Shown piece after piece: positions 16,889 to 25,144 of a stretch of DNA of 64,000 nucleotides. This DNA comes from UBA2965 sp036526135. GTDB taxonomy: Bacteria > Pseudomonadota > Gammaproteobacteria > Pseudomonadales > Azotimanducaceae. Below the pieces are notes generated by a model. The model saw nothing but the letters and a program-made list of their open reading frames with translations, was not told the origin of the DNA and did not search any database. The stretch is from positions 1 to 64,000 of the forward strand of contig DATCZA010000011.1 of assembly GCA_036526135.1 (NCBI GenBank). The letters are read 5' to 3'. Every line of letters begins with the position of its first letter. Position 1 is the stretch's first letter. The translations under genes and the position numbers were made by a program.

Positions 16889-18769
16889 CTACTCCGGAAT
16901 ATCGTCGAAATCGTAGGGTTCCAGACTCTCCTGAGCGCGAACGCGATACTTGTGCCAGCGGCCGCCGCCGTAATAGGCAAGGCTGCCAGGCTCCGCGTCC
17001 CCGTGACCGTTGTAGTAGGAAATGCAGTCGCGCAGGGGGGCCGTCATGACGTCCGCCGCCCGACAGTGCTCGGCATACTCGTCTTCCGGTTCCTTGCGCA
17101 CGTCTACCGTACGGGCGCCCCGGTCGCGCATGGTCTCCAGCATCCAGCAGATGTAGTCGGCGTGGGTGTCGATGGCATCGGTGAAGTTGAAGCTGCCGCC
17201 GCCGCCCTGGGGACCCGAGACGATGAAGAGGTTCGGAAAGCCATGACTGTGTATCCCGAGAAAGGTGCGGGTCCCCTCCTCCTGCCACTTCTCGTTGAGC
17301 GTGCGCCCACCCCGTCCACGGATCATGTTGAACGTGGACGTCGCCATCCACTGGAAGCCGGTGGCGTAGATCAGCACGTCCAGGGGGTACTCCCGGCCGT
17401 CGTGCACGACGCCACGCTCGTTGATCCTGGTGACCCCCAGCGGCGCGGTGTCCACCAGGGTGACGTGAGGCAGGTTGAAGGTGGGCAGGTACTCGTCATG
17501 GAACGTCGGCCGCTTGCACCCGTACGGGTAGTAGGGTTTCAGCGCCTCGGCCGTCCTGGGGTCCTCGACGATGGCGTCCACGCGGGCGCGGATCTGCTCC
17601 ATGATGCGGAAGTTGGTCTCGAGCTGCTTGTTGATCATCTCCTCGGCGGAGAGCCTGCGCTCGTGCTGCTTGCGCTCCTTGAAGTCGGCCACCTTTCCCG
17701 ACAGGTAGTCGTCGTTGGCCTTGATGGCCGTCCGCCCGGAGGAGATCTTCGAGAATCGCGCGCGCCGCGCCCGGGCCCAGCCGGGTTCGTGCGACCAGGT
17801 CTCGTACTCTTCCGGCGTGGTCTCCCGCTGATCGCGCACGTCGATGGACGACGGCGTCCGCTGAAAGACGTAGAGCTCCTTCACGATCTTGGCAATCTCG
17901 GGGATCACCTGAACGGCCGTGGCGCCGGTGCCGATAATGCCCACCCGTTTGCCGGCCAGATCCACGTGATAGTTCCAGCGTGATGTGTGGAAGGACTCGC
18001 CCTTAAACGTCTCCATACCGTCGATACGCGCGAGCTGGGGCGTGGTGAGGATGCCGTTGGCCAGCACCACGAAGCGCGCGCGCATGGCGTCGCCGCGATT
18101 CGTGTAAACCGTCCAGCGACCGGCCGCCTCATCCCACTCCGTGCGATCCACGGTGGTGTGAAACAGGCAGCGATCGTAGAAGCCGAACTTTTCCGCCATC
18201 CGCTGGCAGTACTCGAGGATCTCGAAACCCGAGGCGAACTTCATGCTGGGGATGTAACCCATCTCCTCCAGCAGCGGGAGGTAGCTGTAGGACTCGACGT
18301 CGCAGGCGATGCCCGGGTAGCGGTTCCAGTACCAGGTGCCGCCCACGTCGCCGCCCTTCTCGCAGAAGCGCACGTCGGTGAATCCGGCTGCGGAAAGCTT
18401 CTGCCAAAGGAGCAGACCGGCGAAACCCGCCCCGACCACGAGCACCTCGCACTCGTCGGTCAACGCTTCCCGGGGCACCGGATCCGCGGAATAGACGTCC
18501 TCTAAGTACCTCGCGAACTCGCCTTCCATGGTCATGTAGTCGGCGGCCCCGCGACGGACCTCCTTGAAGGCCCGGTACTTCGCCTGCTCCTCGGCGTCGA
18601 ACACCGCGCCCGGCGGAGCGGGCGGCAGCGTCGTCAACGCCTCGTCGGCAATCACCGAATAGCCCTTGCCCGCGATCTTGTCCGTGGCCTTTGCCGCGCG
18701 GGTGGCAAAGCGTTTGACCCCGGTCGCGGGATCCACGCGAACGGCGGGCTCTGTCCGGGCCTCGCTCAC
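16889..18769 (-). CDS. Flavin-containing monooxygenase, Baeyer-Villiger type
   Basis: The 626-residue protein is a class B flavoprotein monooxygenase. The FAD-binding GAGFAG sits at about residues 113-118 and the NADPH-binding GTGATAVQ near 275. Between them lies a Baeyer-Villiger-type fingerprint, FKGESFHTSRW, close to the FxGxxxHxxxW consensus. A roughly 105-residue N-terminal extension before the FAD motif makes it longer than cyclohexanone monooxygenase and similar to steroid and cyclododecanone-type enzymes. It should insert oxygen beside a ketone using NADPH and O2, and the ketone is unknown. The GTG start overlaps the stop of the acyl-CoA dehydrogenase gene (GTGA), so the two are translated together and may act in one pathway. 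Confidence 0.92.
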   Translation of the reverse strand: MSEARTEPAVRVDPATGVKRFATRAAKATDKIAGKGYSVIADEALTTLPPAPPGAVFDAEEQAKYRAFKEVRRGAADYMTMEGEFARYLEDVYSADPVPREALTDECEVLVVGAGFAGLLLWQKLSAAGFTDVRFCEKGGDVGGTWYWNRYPGIACDVESYSYLPLLEEMGYIPSMKFASGFEILEYCQRMAEKFGFYDRCLFHTTVDRTEWDEAAGRWTVYTNRGDAMRARFVVLANGILTTPQLARIDGMETFKGESFHTSRWNYHVDLAGKRVGIIGTGATAVQVIPEIAKIVKELYVFQRTPSSIDVRDQRETTPEEYETWSHEPGWARARRARFSKISSGRTAIKANDDYLSGKVADFKERKQHERRLSAEEMINKQLETNFRIMEQIRARVDAIVEDPRTAEALKPYYPYGCKRPTFHDEYLPTFNLPHVTLVDTAPLGVTRINERGVVHDGREYPLDVLIYATGFQWMATSTFNMIRGRGGRTLNEKWQEEGTRTFLGIHSHGFPNLFIVSGPQGGGGSFNFTDAIDTHADYICWMLETMRDRGARTVDVRKEPEDEYAEHCRAADVMTAPLRDCISYYNGHGDAEPGSLAYYGGGRWHKYRVRAQESLEPYDFDDIPE

Positions 18770-19992
18770 AGCAGCTCGCCGCCGCAGGCGGGCGCCGTGG
18801 TACCGTGCTCCTCGTAGGCCTTGATCACGTTGGCGCCCGTGCGCCAGCGGTGCACCTCGTCCGGGCCGTCCACGAGCCGCTGGCTGCGGATGCTCGTGTA
18901 CCAGCTCGCCAGCGGCGTGTCGTGGCTGTAGCCCAGCGCCCCGTGCAGCTGCAGCGCGGTGTCCACCACCTGATGCACCATGTGCGCGAGGAACACCTTG
19001 GCGATCCCGTTCTCCTGCCTCAAGTCCATGCCTCGCTCGGCCTTGTAGGCGATGTGCAGAAGCATCAGCCGGGCCTTGTAGATCTCCGCCGCGCAGTCGG
19101 CCAGCATCCAGCGAACGCCCTGCCTATCGGCGAGCCGTTTGCCGAAGGTCTCCCGATTGACCACGTGCCCGGCGGCCAGATCCAGCGCCCGCTGCGCCAT
19201 GGCCACGTTGTGCATGCCGTGACGCAGCCGGCCGTAGGCAAGCCGGTGCTGGCCCATGGCAAAGCCCTTGCCCCGGCCGCCGAGGAGGTTCTCGCGCGGT
19301 ACCACGAGGTTTTCGATCTTCACCTCGGAGTGAGAGTGGCCGAGCTTGAGGCCCAGCTCAGTGTGGGGCTGCATGGTGTCGATGTTGCGCAGGATCTGAT
19401 AGCCCGGGTTGGGCAGCTCGACGATGAACGTGCTGTAGCGCTCGTGGCGCGGCGCCTCCGGGTCCGTCTTGGCCATCACCACGGCGATGTCGGCGACGTC
19501 CGCCGACGAGCTGAACCACTTCTCGCCGTTGAGCACCCAGTTGTCGCCCTCCAGAACGGCCGCGGTCTGCATGCCCGTGGCGTCCGCACCCGCCGCCTTC
19601 TCCGTCATCGAGTAGCAGATGCGCTTCTGGCCGTCCAGCAGGGGCTTCAAGAACTTTTCTTTCTGGTGGTCGGTGCCGTGCTCGAGCAGCGTGAGCATGG
19701 TGGCGTCATCCGGACCCTGGGTGTTGAGCGCGAGCGCGCCAAGAAAGCTCTCGCCGAGCTCCATCTGAACCAGGGCGTTGGCCAGCGGCTTCAGCCCCAT
19801 GCCCCCGTGCTCCTCGGGGATGAACGGACACCACAGGCCCTGGGCGCGGGCCTTGCCTCTGAGCTCCGAAAGCACCTGGTCGAAATTATCCGCCGTGCAT
19901 TGCGCCTCCGCCGCCACGCATTCCTTCTGCACGAACTCGCGCGCCTTGGCGCGGATGGCTTTGGTCTCGGCCGGTATCTCGAAATCGATCAT
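18766..19992 (-). CDS. Acyl-CoA dehydrogenase
   Basis: The 408-residue protein is a flavin acyl-CoA dehydrogenase, catalysing alpha,beta-desaturation of an acyl-CoA. Visible landmarks are the helical N-terminus (PFIPEEHGGMGLKPLANALVQMELGES), the flavin-contacting CYSMTEKAAGADATGMQT, a middle beta-domain with NGEKWFSSSADVADIAVVMAKTD, and the C-terminal LQLHGALGYSHDTPLASWYTSIRSQRLVDGPDEVHR. That tail pattern is typical of the ACAD10/11-like group. It is the first gene of a two-gene operon with the Baeyer-Villiger-type monooxygenase, so a role in degrading cyclic or branched acyl chains is plausible. The ATG at 19992 follows a weak ribosome site (AGGGAAAGGGACCA). Confidence 0.92.
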   Translation of the reverse strand: MIDFEIPAETKAIRAKAREFVQKECVAAEAQCTADNFDQVLSELRGKARAQGLWCPFIPEEHGGMGLKPLANALVQMELGESFLGALALNTQGPDDATMLTLLEHGTDHQKEKFLKPLLDGQKRICYSMTEKAAGADATGMQTAAVLEGDNWVLNGEKWFSSSADVADIAVVMAKTDPEAPRHERYSTFIVELPNPGYQILRNIDTMQPHTELGLKLGHSHSEVKIENLVVPRENLLGGRGKGFAMGQHRLAYGRLRHGMHNVAMAQRALDLAAGHVVNRETFGKRLADRQGVRWMLADCAAEIYKARLMLLHIAYKAERGMDLRQENGIAKVFLAHMVHQVVDTALQLHGALGYSHDTPLASWYTSIRSQRLVDGPDEVHRWRTGANVIKAYEEHGTTAPACGGELL

Positions 19993-20085
19993 TGGTCCCT
20001 TTCCCTATGCAGGTTCGTGTCTGTCGTGACTATATCAGGAGCACGGGCGCGGGAACCACGGCAGGCCCCGAAAGGGGTGGTGCGT

Positions 20086-21417
20086 TCAGTCGGCTCCAGC
20101 CGGAGAACGGACGAGGAAGGGGACGTTGGCGTGCGCCGCGCCGCCATTGCCGTCGTATGCGTAGACGAAGACGCGATACGCCCCGGGCTCTTCGGGGGCC
20201 GTCAGCTGCGCGCGGCTCGACGACGGTTCGTCGATCAGCCCGTCCACGTCGGCGATCGCCCCCTCGAGGTCTCCTCCGACCTGCCTGGCCCGGCTCTCTG
20301 ACTTGACGCTCCAGCGATAGCGCAGGGCGTCCCCTTCCGGATCGCGCACCCGGGCGAGAATGGGATACGTCTGCCCCGGAACGAGGACGATGTCCCGACC
20401 CGCCCTGCGACCGTCGAGGCGAACCGATCTGACCGCGGGGCTGCGATTGCTCGGCCATGCGCCGGTCCAGAGGTGTTGCATGACGTCGACCGACTCCGTT
20501 CTCTCACCGGTTTCGGTGAACAGCCCGTACCACGTTGGCGTCCGCTCCTGCTTCTGGCCCCACAGAAAGACGTAGTTGCCGATGAGCTGGTCCGGATACG
20601 GCTCGATCGCCGTGGCGTGCGCCCGGCGCAGCGCCTTGGCCTTGGCAGAGCTGTCCGGCTCGATCGGCGCGCCCCAGCTGGTGGTCGCGACTTCCCAGTG
20701 TCCGGGCGGTCCCCACTCAGTGAGCACGTACGGCCCCTCGTATCCGGCCTTGCGAACCCGTCGTTGCAGGTCGAGGACGCCTGCGTAGGACTGGATGCTG
20801 AGGAAGTCGATGTCCGGCGCGCGGGCGGAGATGACCTCAGCCATGTCCGCGCTGAAGCCGGCGATGGTGGTGGTGGTGGGATGATTCCCGTCGATCTCGT
20901 GGATCATCCGGGAAATCTCGTTCACCGCGTCGTAGACCCGGGGGTTCTTGAAGTCGTGGTTCAGCTCGTTGCCAATGATCCAGGCCAGCAGGGCCGGATG
21001 ATTGCGGTGCGCCAGCACGTCCGCTCTCGCTCGCTCGAACTGCGCGGCCACCGCCGCATCATCGTCGTAGTCGAAGCCGTGACGTTCCCTGGCAATGTCC
21101 AGGCACAGCGCGACCGTGAGGCCCAGACGGTGCGCTTCGTCGAGCAGCTCCCGCGCGGACTGCTCGGGAGTTCCAACCGACCAGGTCCGGATGGAGTTGC
21201 CGCCGGACTCGGCGAGCAGCGCAAGGCGCTCCAGACCGCCGACGCCCTGGATCCGGTAAGGCCGGCCACCGCGCTCGAGCGCGTAGCCCCGCGCCGTTCG
21301 CACCACCTCGACTTTGACCGGCTCATCTGGCATCGCGCCCGCTTCCGGCACGAGCCCGGCATCGGCCAGGGACAGCAAAACGAGCACGGCTGGAAAGCGC
21401 CCGAGAATTGAAGTCAT
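20086..21417 (-). CDS. Exported GH2-like glycoside hydrolase (TIM barrel) with PKD-like C-terminus
   Basis: The 443-residue protein has a signal peptide (MTSILGRFPAVLVLLSLADAG) and a clan-A TIM-barrel glycosidase domain. The acid/base glutamate is likely E151 in WIIGNELNHDF, and the nucleophile is likely E234 in VLTEWGPPGHWE. A C-terminal beta-sandwich (about 335-440, with RVRDPEGDALRYRWSV) resembles a PKD/Ig-like module. It probably works in the periplasm on a beta-linked glucan or oligosaccharide. The ATG at 21417 overlaps the stop of the GH3 gene (ATGA), so the two form an operon. The longer in-frame extension upstream lies inside the GH3 gene and lacks a signal peptide at its start. Confidence 0.85.
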   Translation of the reverse strand: MTSILGRFPAVLVLLSLADAGLVPEAGAMPDEPVKVEVVRTARGYALERGGRPYRIQGVGGLERLALLAESGGNSIRTWSVGTPEQSARELLDEAHRLGLTVALCLDIARERHGFDYDDDAAVAAQFERARADVLAHRNHPALLAWIIGNELNHDFKNPRVYDAVNEISRMIHEIDGNHPTTTTIAGFSADMAEVISARAPDIDFLSIQSYAGVLDLQRRVRKAGYEGPYVLTEWGPPGHWEVATTSWGAPIEPDSSAKAKALRRAHATAIEPYPDQLIGNYVFLWGQKQERTPTWYGLFTETGERTESVDVMQHLWTGAWPSNRSPAVRSVRLDGRRAGRDIVLVPGQTYPILARVRDPEGDALRYRWSVKSESRARQVGGDLEGAIADVDGLIDEPSSSRAQLTAPEEPGAYRVFVYAYDGNGGAAHANVPFLVRSPAGAD

Positions 21418-23849
21418 CCGTCTCCCAGATCGATCCGAAGGTTCGACACCGAAAGACCCAGCACGCCGTCGGTCCAGATCAACCACGGGGTATCCACCGC
21501 GCATAGGTTGTCCGTCCCGCCGGCAAACGCGCTCATCTCGAAAGCGACGTCTTCCCAGGTCCCCAGCGGCAGCTCGTTGAGCATGGCCGTGATGTCGATG
21601 CTCGCCGTCTGAGGATAACCGGAGTCCATCCTGAGCTCGACCCTGCGCTGGGGCCGCACGTCCACCCGCAGCTTGCAGCGCAGTCGGGCGCCGCGGGAAG
21701 CGTGGTCGGAGAGGTCCTGGCCCGCGCTGCGCTGGAAGTAGACCTGAGCGCCTCCGCTCCCGTCCCAGCTGATGCGGCGCGCGTCCTCCTGGCTGTAGTG
21801 GTCGACGTTGGTCACCGAGACCGCGCCCGTGGGAGACCGGCTGGAGCGGCCGCGAACCGGCACTTTCCAGGCCTGGCTGTCGCCAATGAAGAACTCGAAC
21901 GGCGGCACCACGCGGCCGGTGAGGATGCCGATGCTCTCGTCGGCCGCAAGGCCGAGCGCCTCGTCTTCCTCGATGAGCTCGTCACCGAGGGTATCGACGT
22001 CTGCGGCACCGAGCCCGAAGCCGTAGGGGAACAGCGGGTCGTAATCCGCATCGTGGCGATTCACCGTGGCCTGCAGCGAGGAGCGCGGCCAGGAAAAGGC
22101 CAGCCGTCCGGTAAAGTCGTGAGCGACCTCGCCACCCACGGTTCGAAAGAGCACGTCGCTCACGCCGGCGCCCTCCGAGCCCGGAAGCCAGGCCACCACG
22201 AAGGCGTCGGAAGCGTTCAGCTCGGGGTTGACCCAGAGAGGCCGGCCCGTGAGAAAGACGCTCACCACCGGGATGCCGTCGCCCTTCAGTTTCTTGAGCA
22301 GCGCAAGCCCTTCGGGAAACAGGGCGGAGAAGCTCAGATGGGCGCGGTCTCCCTGCCCCTCGGCGTACGGGTCCTCTCCGAACACCACCACCGCCACATC
22401 GGGCCGCTCGGACGAGCTGCCGTCAGGTGACAGCGTGGCCCGGCCGCCGGCGTTGGTAACCGCGGCGGAGATGCCGTCGTATATCGAGCTCGCCCCGGGG
22501 AAATCGCCGTTCTCGTTCTCGGTGCCCTGCCAGGTCAGCGTCCAGCCGCCCGACTGCTTGCCGATGTCGTCCGCCCCGTCGCCCGCTACGAGAACGTGCA
22601 GGGAAGGGTCGAGAGGTAGCATGCCGCCGCGATTCTTGAGCATCACCAGGGACTGGCGAACGGCCCGTCGAGCGACGTCGCGGTGTGCGGCGCAGCCAAC
22701 CACGGCCGGATCGGTATGTGGCCGGTCGGACGACTCTGCGGGGTCGAGCAGGCCAGCGCGGGCTTTGACGCGCAAGATCCGGGTGACCGCATCGTCGATG
22801 CGGGACATGGGAATTTGGCCGTCCTCCACCAGAGCCACCAGATCGCCGATGACCTCCTGCCAGTCGTCGGGGATCATCAGCATGTCGACGCCGGCGTTGA
22901 TCGACAGCTGGCAGGCTTCCTGGCGGCAATCGGCGACCTGCTTGAAGCCGTTCCAGTCACTGACCACGAACCCCTCGAAGCCCATCTGGCCTTTGAGCAC
23001 GTCGGTGAGCAGGTAACGGTGACCGTGTACCTTTACGCCCCGCCAGCTGTTGAACGTGGCCATGACCGTCTGGGCGCCGGAGCCCAGGGCCGTGACGTAA
23101 CCCTGACCGTGAACGTCGCGCAGGGTCGTCTCGTCGGCGTTGTTCTCGCCCTGGTCCACGCCTCCTTCGGTGCCGCCCTCGCCGAGAAAGTGCTTCGCCG
23201 TGGCGACCACGCGCCCGGCCCCGAGGAACGCGTCGGTACCGGCCGGACCCTGCAGGCCGGTGACCATCCGCCCGGCATAGGCGCGGATGATCTGGGGATC
23301 TTCGGAGTAGCTTTCGTAGGTGCGGCCCCAGCGGTCGTCGCGAACCACCGCCAGGGTCGGTGCGAACGTCCATCCGATGCCGGTGGCGGCAATCTCTCTG
23401 GCCGTGGCCGCGCCGATCTCTTCGATCAGGTCGGGGTCCCCGGCGGCTCCCAGGCCGATGTTGTGAGGAAATATGGTCGCGCGATAGACGTTGTTGTGAC
23501 CGTGAACCGCATCGGTGCCCCAGATCAACGGGATCCCGAGCCGGCCAGGACCCGCATCGCTGGAGGCCGCGCGATAACTCTCGGCCAGCGCCACCCAGTC
23601 CGCCACCGATGCGTGCTTGTCACCGTTCGGAAACGAACCGCCTCCGTTGAGAACGGACCCAAGATGATGCTCGGCCGCCTGGGCCGGGGTGACGGCGGCA
23701 ATCTCCGCCTGGATCATCTGGCCGACCTTCTGTTCCAGGGTCATCCGGGACAGCACGTCGGCGACCCGAAGCTCCGTTGCGGCATCCTGCCCCACCGGGA
23801 TGGCGCAGTGCGGCCAGAAATTCGAATCGGCGGGTTTACCGCTGGTCAT
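21414..23849 (-). CDS. GH3 beta-glucosidase (ExoP-like exo-glucanase)
   Basis: The 811-residue enzyme is a family 3 glycoside hydrolase with the N-terminal TIM barrel, the C-terminal alpha/beta sandwich and an extra C-terminal carbohydrate-binding-like domain, as in ExoP-type exo-1,3/1,4-beta-glucanases. The nucleophile is D298 in GFVVSDWNG. Other landmarks are IPLIWGTDAVHGHNN, GWTFAPTLAVVRDDRWGRTYESYSED and VATAKHFLGEGGTEGG. I chose the ATG at 23849 because GAGGATC lies just upstream; an alternative ATG at 23867 has a poor ribosome site. No clear signal peptide is seen, so it may act on imported oligosaccharides in the cytoplasm. A LacI-type operator lies 67 bp before the start codon. Confidence 0.93.
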   Translation of the reverse strand: MTSGKPADSNFWPHCAIPVGQDAATELRVADVLSRMTLEQKVGQMIQAEIAAVTPAQAAEHHLGSVLNGGGSFPNGDKHASVADWVALAESYRAASSDAGPGRLGIPLIWGTDAVHGHNNVYRATIFPHNIGLGAAGDPDLIEEIGAATAREIAATGIGWTFAPTLAVVRDDRWGRTYESYSEDPQIIRAYAGRMVTGLQGPAGTDAFLGAGRVVATAKHFLGEGGTEGGVDQGENNADETTLRDVHGQGYVTALGSGAQTVMATFNSWRGVKVHGHRYLLTDVLKGQMGFEGFVVSDWNGFKQVADCRQEACQLSINAGVDMLMIPDDWQEVIGDLVALVEDGQIPMSRIDDAVTRILRVKARAGLLDPAESSDRPHTDPAVVGCAAHRDVARRAVRQSLVMLKNRGGMLPLDPSLHVLVAGDGADDIGKQSGGWTLTWQGTENENGDFPGASSIYDGISAAVTNAGGRATLSPDGSSSERPDVAVVVFGEDPYAEGQGDRAHLSFSALFPEGLALLKKLKGDGIPVVSVFLTGRPLWVNPELNASDAFVVAWLPGSEGAGVSDVLFRTVGGEVAHDFTGRLAFSWPRSSLQATVNRHDADYDPLFPYGFGLGAADVDTLGDELIEEDEALGLAADESIGILTGRVVPPFEFFIGDSQAWKVPVRGRSSRSPTGAVSVTNVDHYSQEDARRISWDGSGGAQVYFQRSAGQDLSDHASRGARLRCKLRVDVRPQRRVELRMDSGYPQTASIDITAMLNELPLGTWEDVAFEMSAFAGGTDNLCAVDTPWLIWTDGVLGLSVSNLRIDLGDG

Positions 23850-23915
23850 CGTGATCCTCAAAAACATCAGGCCAGAGATACGCGACGCGCCGCCGCGACC
23901 CCACTGGCCGCGAAT

Positions 23916-23931
23916 ATGACAACGCTGTCAT
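23916..23931. promoter_or_regulatory. LacI-family operator upstream of the GH3 gene
   Basis: ATGACAACGCTGTCAT is a near-perfect palindrome with a central CG, the hallmark of LacI-family operators. It fits the published NagR-type consensus ATGACARCGYTGTCAT of gammaproteobacteria. It lies 67 bp upstream of the GH3 start codon and about 120 bp past the end of the LacI regulator gene. The matching site at 26677-26692 differs only by swapped R/Y positions. The likely binder is the adjacent LacI protein. Confidence 0.75.
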
Positions 23932-23968
23932 TTTGACCCGAAGTTAACCCGATTCCCGGCGAGCTTGT

Positions 23969-23978
23969 CAAACGTTTG
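23969..23978. promoter_or_regulatory. Short perfect palindrome CAAACGTTTG, possible second operator
   Basis: CAAACGTTTG is a perfect 10-bp palindrome with a central CG, 38 bp beyond the LacI-type operator and further from the GH3 start. It could be an operator for another LacI-family protein or a chance palindrome. I see no second copy in this region. Confidence 0.3.
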
Positions 23979-24048
23979 CAGGGCAGATGGCCGGCACACG
24001 GCCCGCGGCGGATCTCGGCCAGGCGTCTCGGCCCGCCGTCAGCCCGCT

Positions 24049-25080
24049 TCAGTCGCCGCGCTTGGCGGTGGAGCGTCGCACGATGAGCTCGCAGGTGAAG
24101 ATTTCCTCGTCGCCCTCTTCACCCACACCCCGCAGCTGGCCAATGAGCCGCTGGGTCGCTCGTGCAGCCATCTCCACGATGGGCTGCTTGACGGTCGTCA
24201 GCGGCGGCCAGGTGTGCGACGCCGCCGGAGAGTCGTCGAATCCGGCCACGGAGAGCTCGTCGGGAACGCCGATGCCGCGCTCACGCGCGGTGAAAATGAC
24301 GCCCGCCGCCATGTCGTCGTTGCTGGCAAAGATGGCCGTTGGCGGGTTCGGCAGCTCTAGGAGCTTCCGGGCGCAGCGCTGACCGGACTCGAAATCGAAG
24401 TAGCCCTGCATTACCAGGGTTTTGTCGAAGGGCATGTCGTGATCCGCGAGGCAGCGCCTGTAACCCGCCAGCCGCTTCTCCGTCGCGCCGTGATCGGGAT
24501 GCCCCTTGATGAAACCGACGCGGCGGTGACCGAGAGAAATCAGGTAATCGGTCATGGCGTAGCTGGCTTCCTCGTCGTTGCACTGCACCGAGATCCACTC
24601 GGATCGGGGCGCTTTCGGGGCGAGCTGAGCAAACGGCACGCCGAGCTCCTTCAGCAGATCGGTGACCTTGGGCTCGTCGCACACGGGTGCCGTCAACACG
24701 GCGCCGTCAACGCGCGTCTGCGCCACGAACTTGCGAACCTCCTCCGAATCCACCTCCTCGCCGCAAGGCCGCATGAGGAGCGAGTAACCCTCCGCCTCGC
24801 AGGTACCGATGACGCCGTTCAGAGCGTCCTTGACGTAACCGAATTCCTGGGGATTTTCGTAAAGCAAACCGATCGAGAACGAACGGTTGCCGGCAAGCCC
24901 GCGCGCCGAGGGGTTCGGCTGGTAATGCAGGGCCTTGGCGGCCTTGAGCACCTTTTCCCGGGTGTCCGCACGCACGTTGGGCTCGCTGTTGAGCACCCGG
25001 GACACGGTCTTGATGGACACGCCCGCCCGCTTGGCCACATCGACGATCGTGACCTTCTGGCTGCTCTTCTGCGATCTCAT
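24049..25080 (-). CDS. LacI-family transcriptional regulator
   Basis: The 343-residue protein has a LacI-type N-terminal helix-turn-helix and hinge (TIVDVAKRAGVSIKTVSRVLN, about residues 11-31, then YQPNPSARGLAGNRS). A periplasmic-binding-protein-like sensor domain follows (SIGLLYENP, VDGAVLTAP, HRRVGFIKGHPDHG, IFASNDDMAAGV, LSVAGFDDSP). It sits between the GH2/GH3 operon and the sugar transporter gene, all on the same strand. Two copies of one operator type, before the GH3 and transporter genes, suggest it represses both until a beta-glucoside or related sugar is present. The inducer is not known. Operator similarity to NagR sites could mean an amino sugar, but the enzymes point to glucans. 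Confidence 0.93.
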   Translation of the reverse strand: MRSQKSSQKVTIVDVAKRAGVSIKTVSRVLNSEPNVRADTREKVLKAAKALHYQPNPSARGLAGNRSFSIGLLYENPQEFGYVKDALNGVIGTCEAEGYSLLMRPCGEEVDSEEVRKFVAQTRVDGAVLTAPVCDEPKVTDLLKELGVPFAQLAPKAPRSEWISVQCNDEEASYAMTDYLISLGHRRVGFIKGHPDHGATEKRLAGYRRCLADHDMPFDKTLVMQGYFDFESGQRCARKLLELPNPPTAIFASNDDMAAGVIFTARERGIGVPDELSVAGFDDSPAASHTWPPLTTVKQPIVEMAARATQRLIGQLRGVGEEGDEEIFTCELIVRRSTAKRGD

Positions 25081-25144
25081 GCGTACTCCGTTTCCAGGCT
25101 CAGCGGTAAAAACCCATCAGCACACTTTCGAAACGCCGCTCATT

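Noticed and set aside
18766..18769. Start of the Baeyer-Villiger-type gene as a frameshift joint with the acyl-CoA dehydrogenase
   Set aside because: The 4-base GTGA overlap is ordinary translational coupling; both proteins have complete domains.
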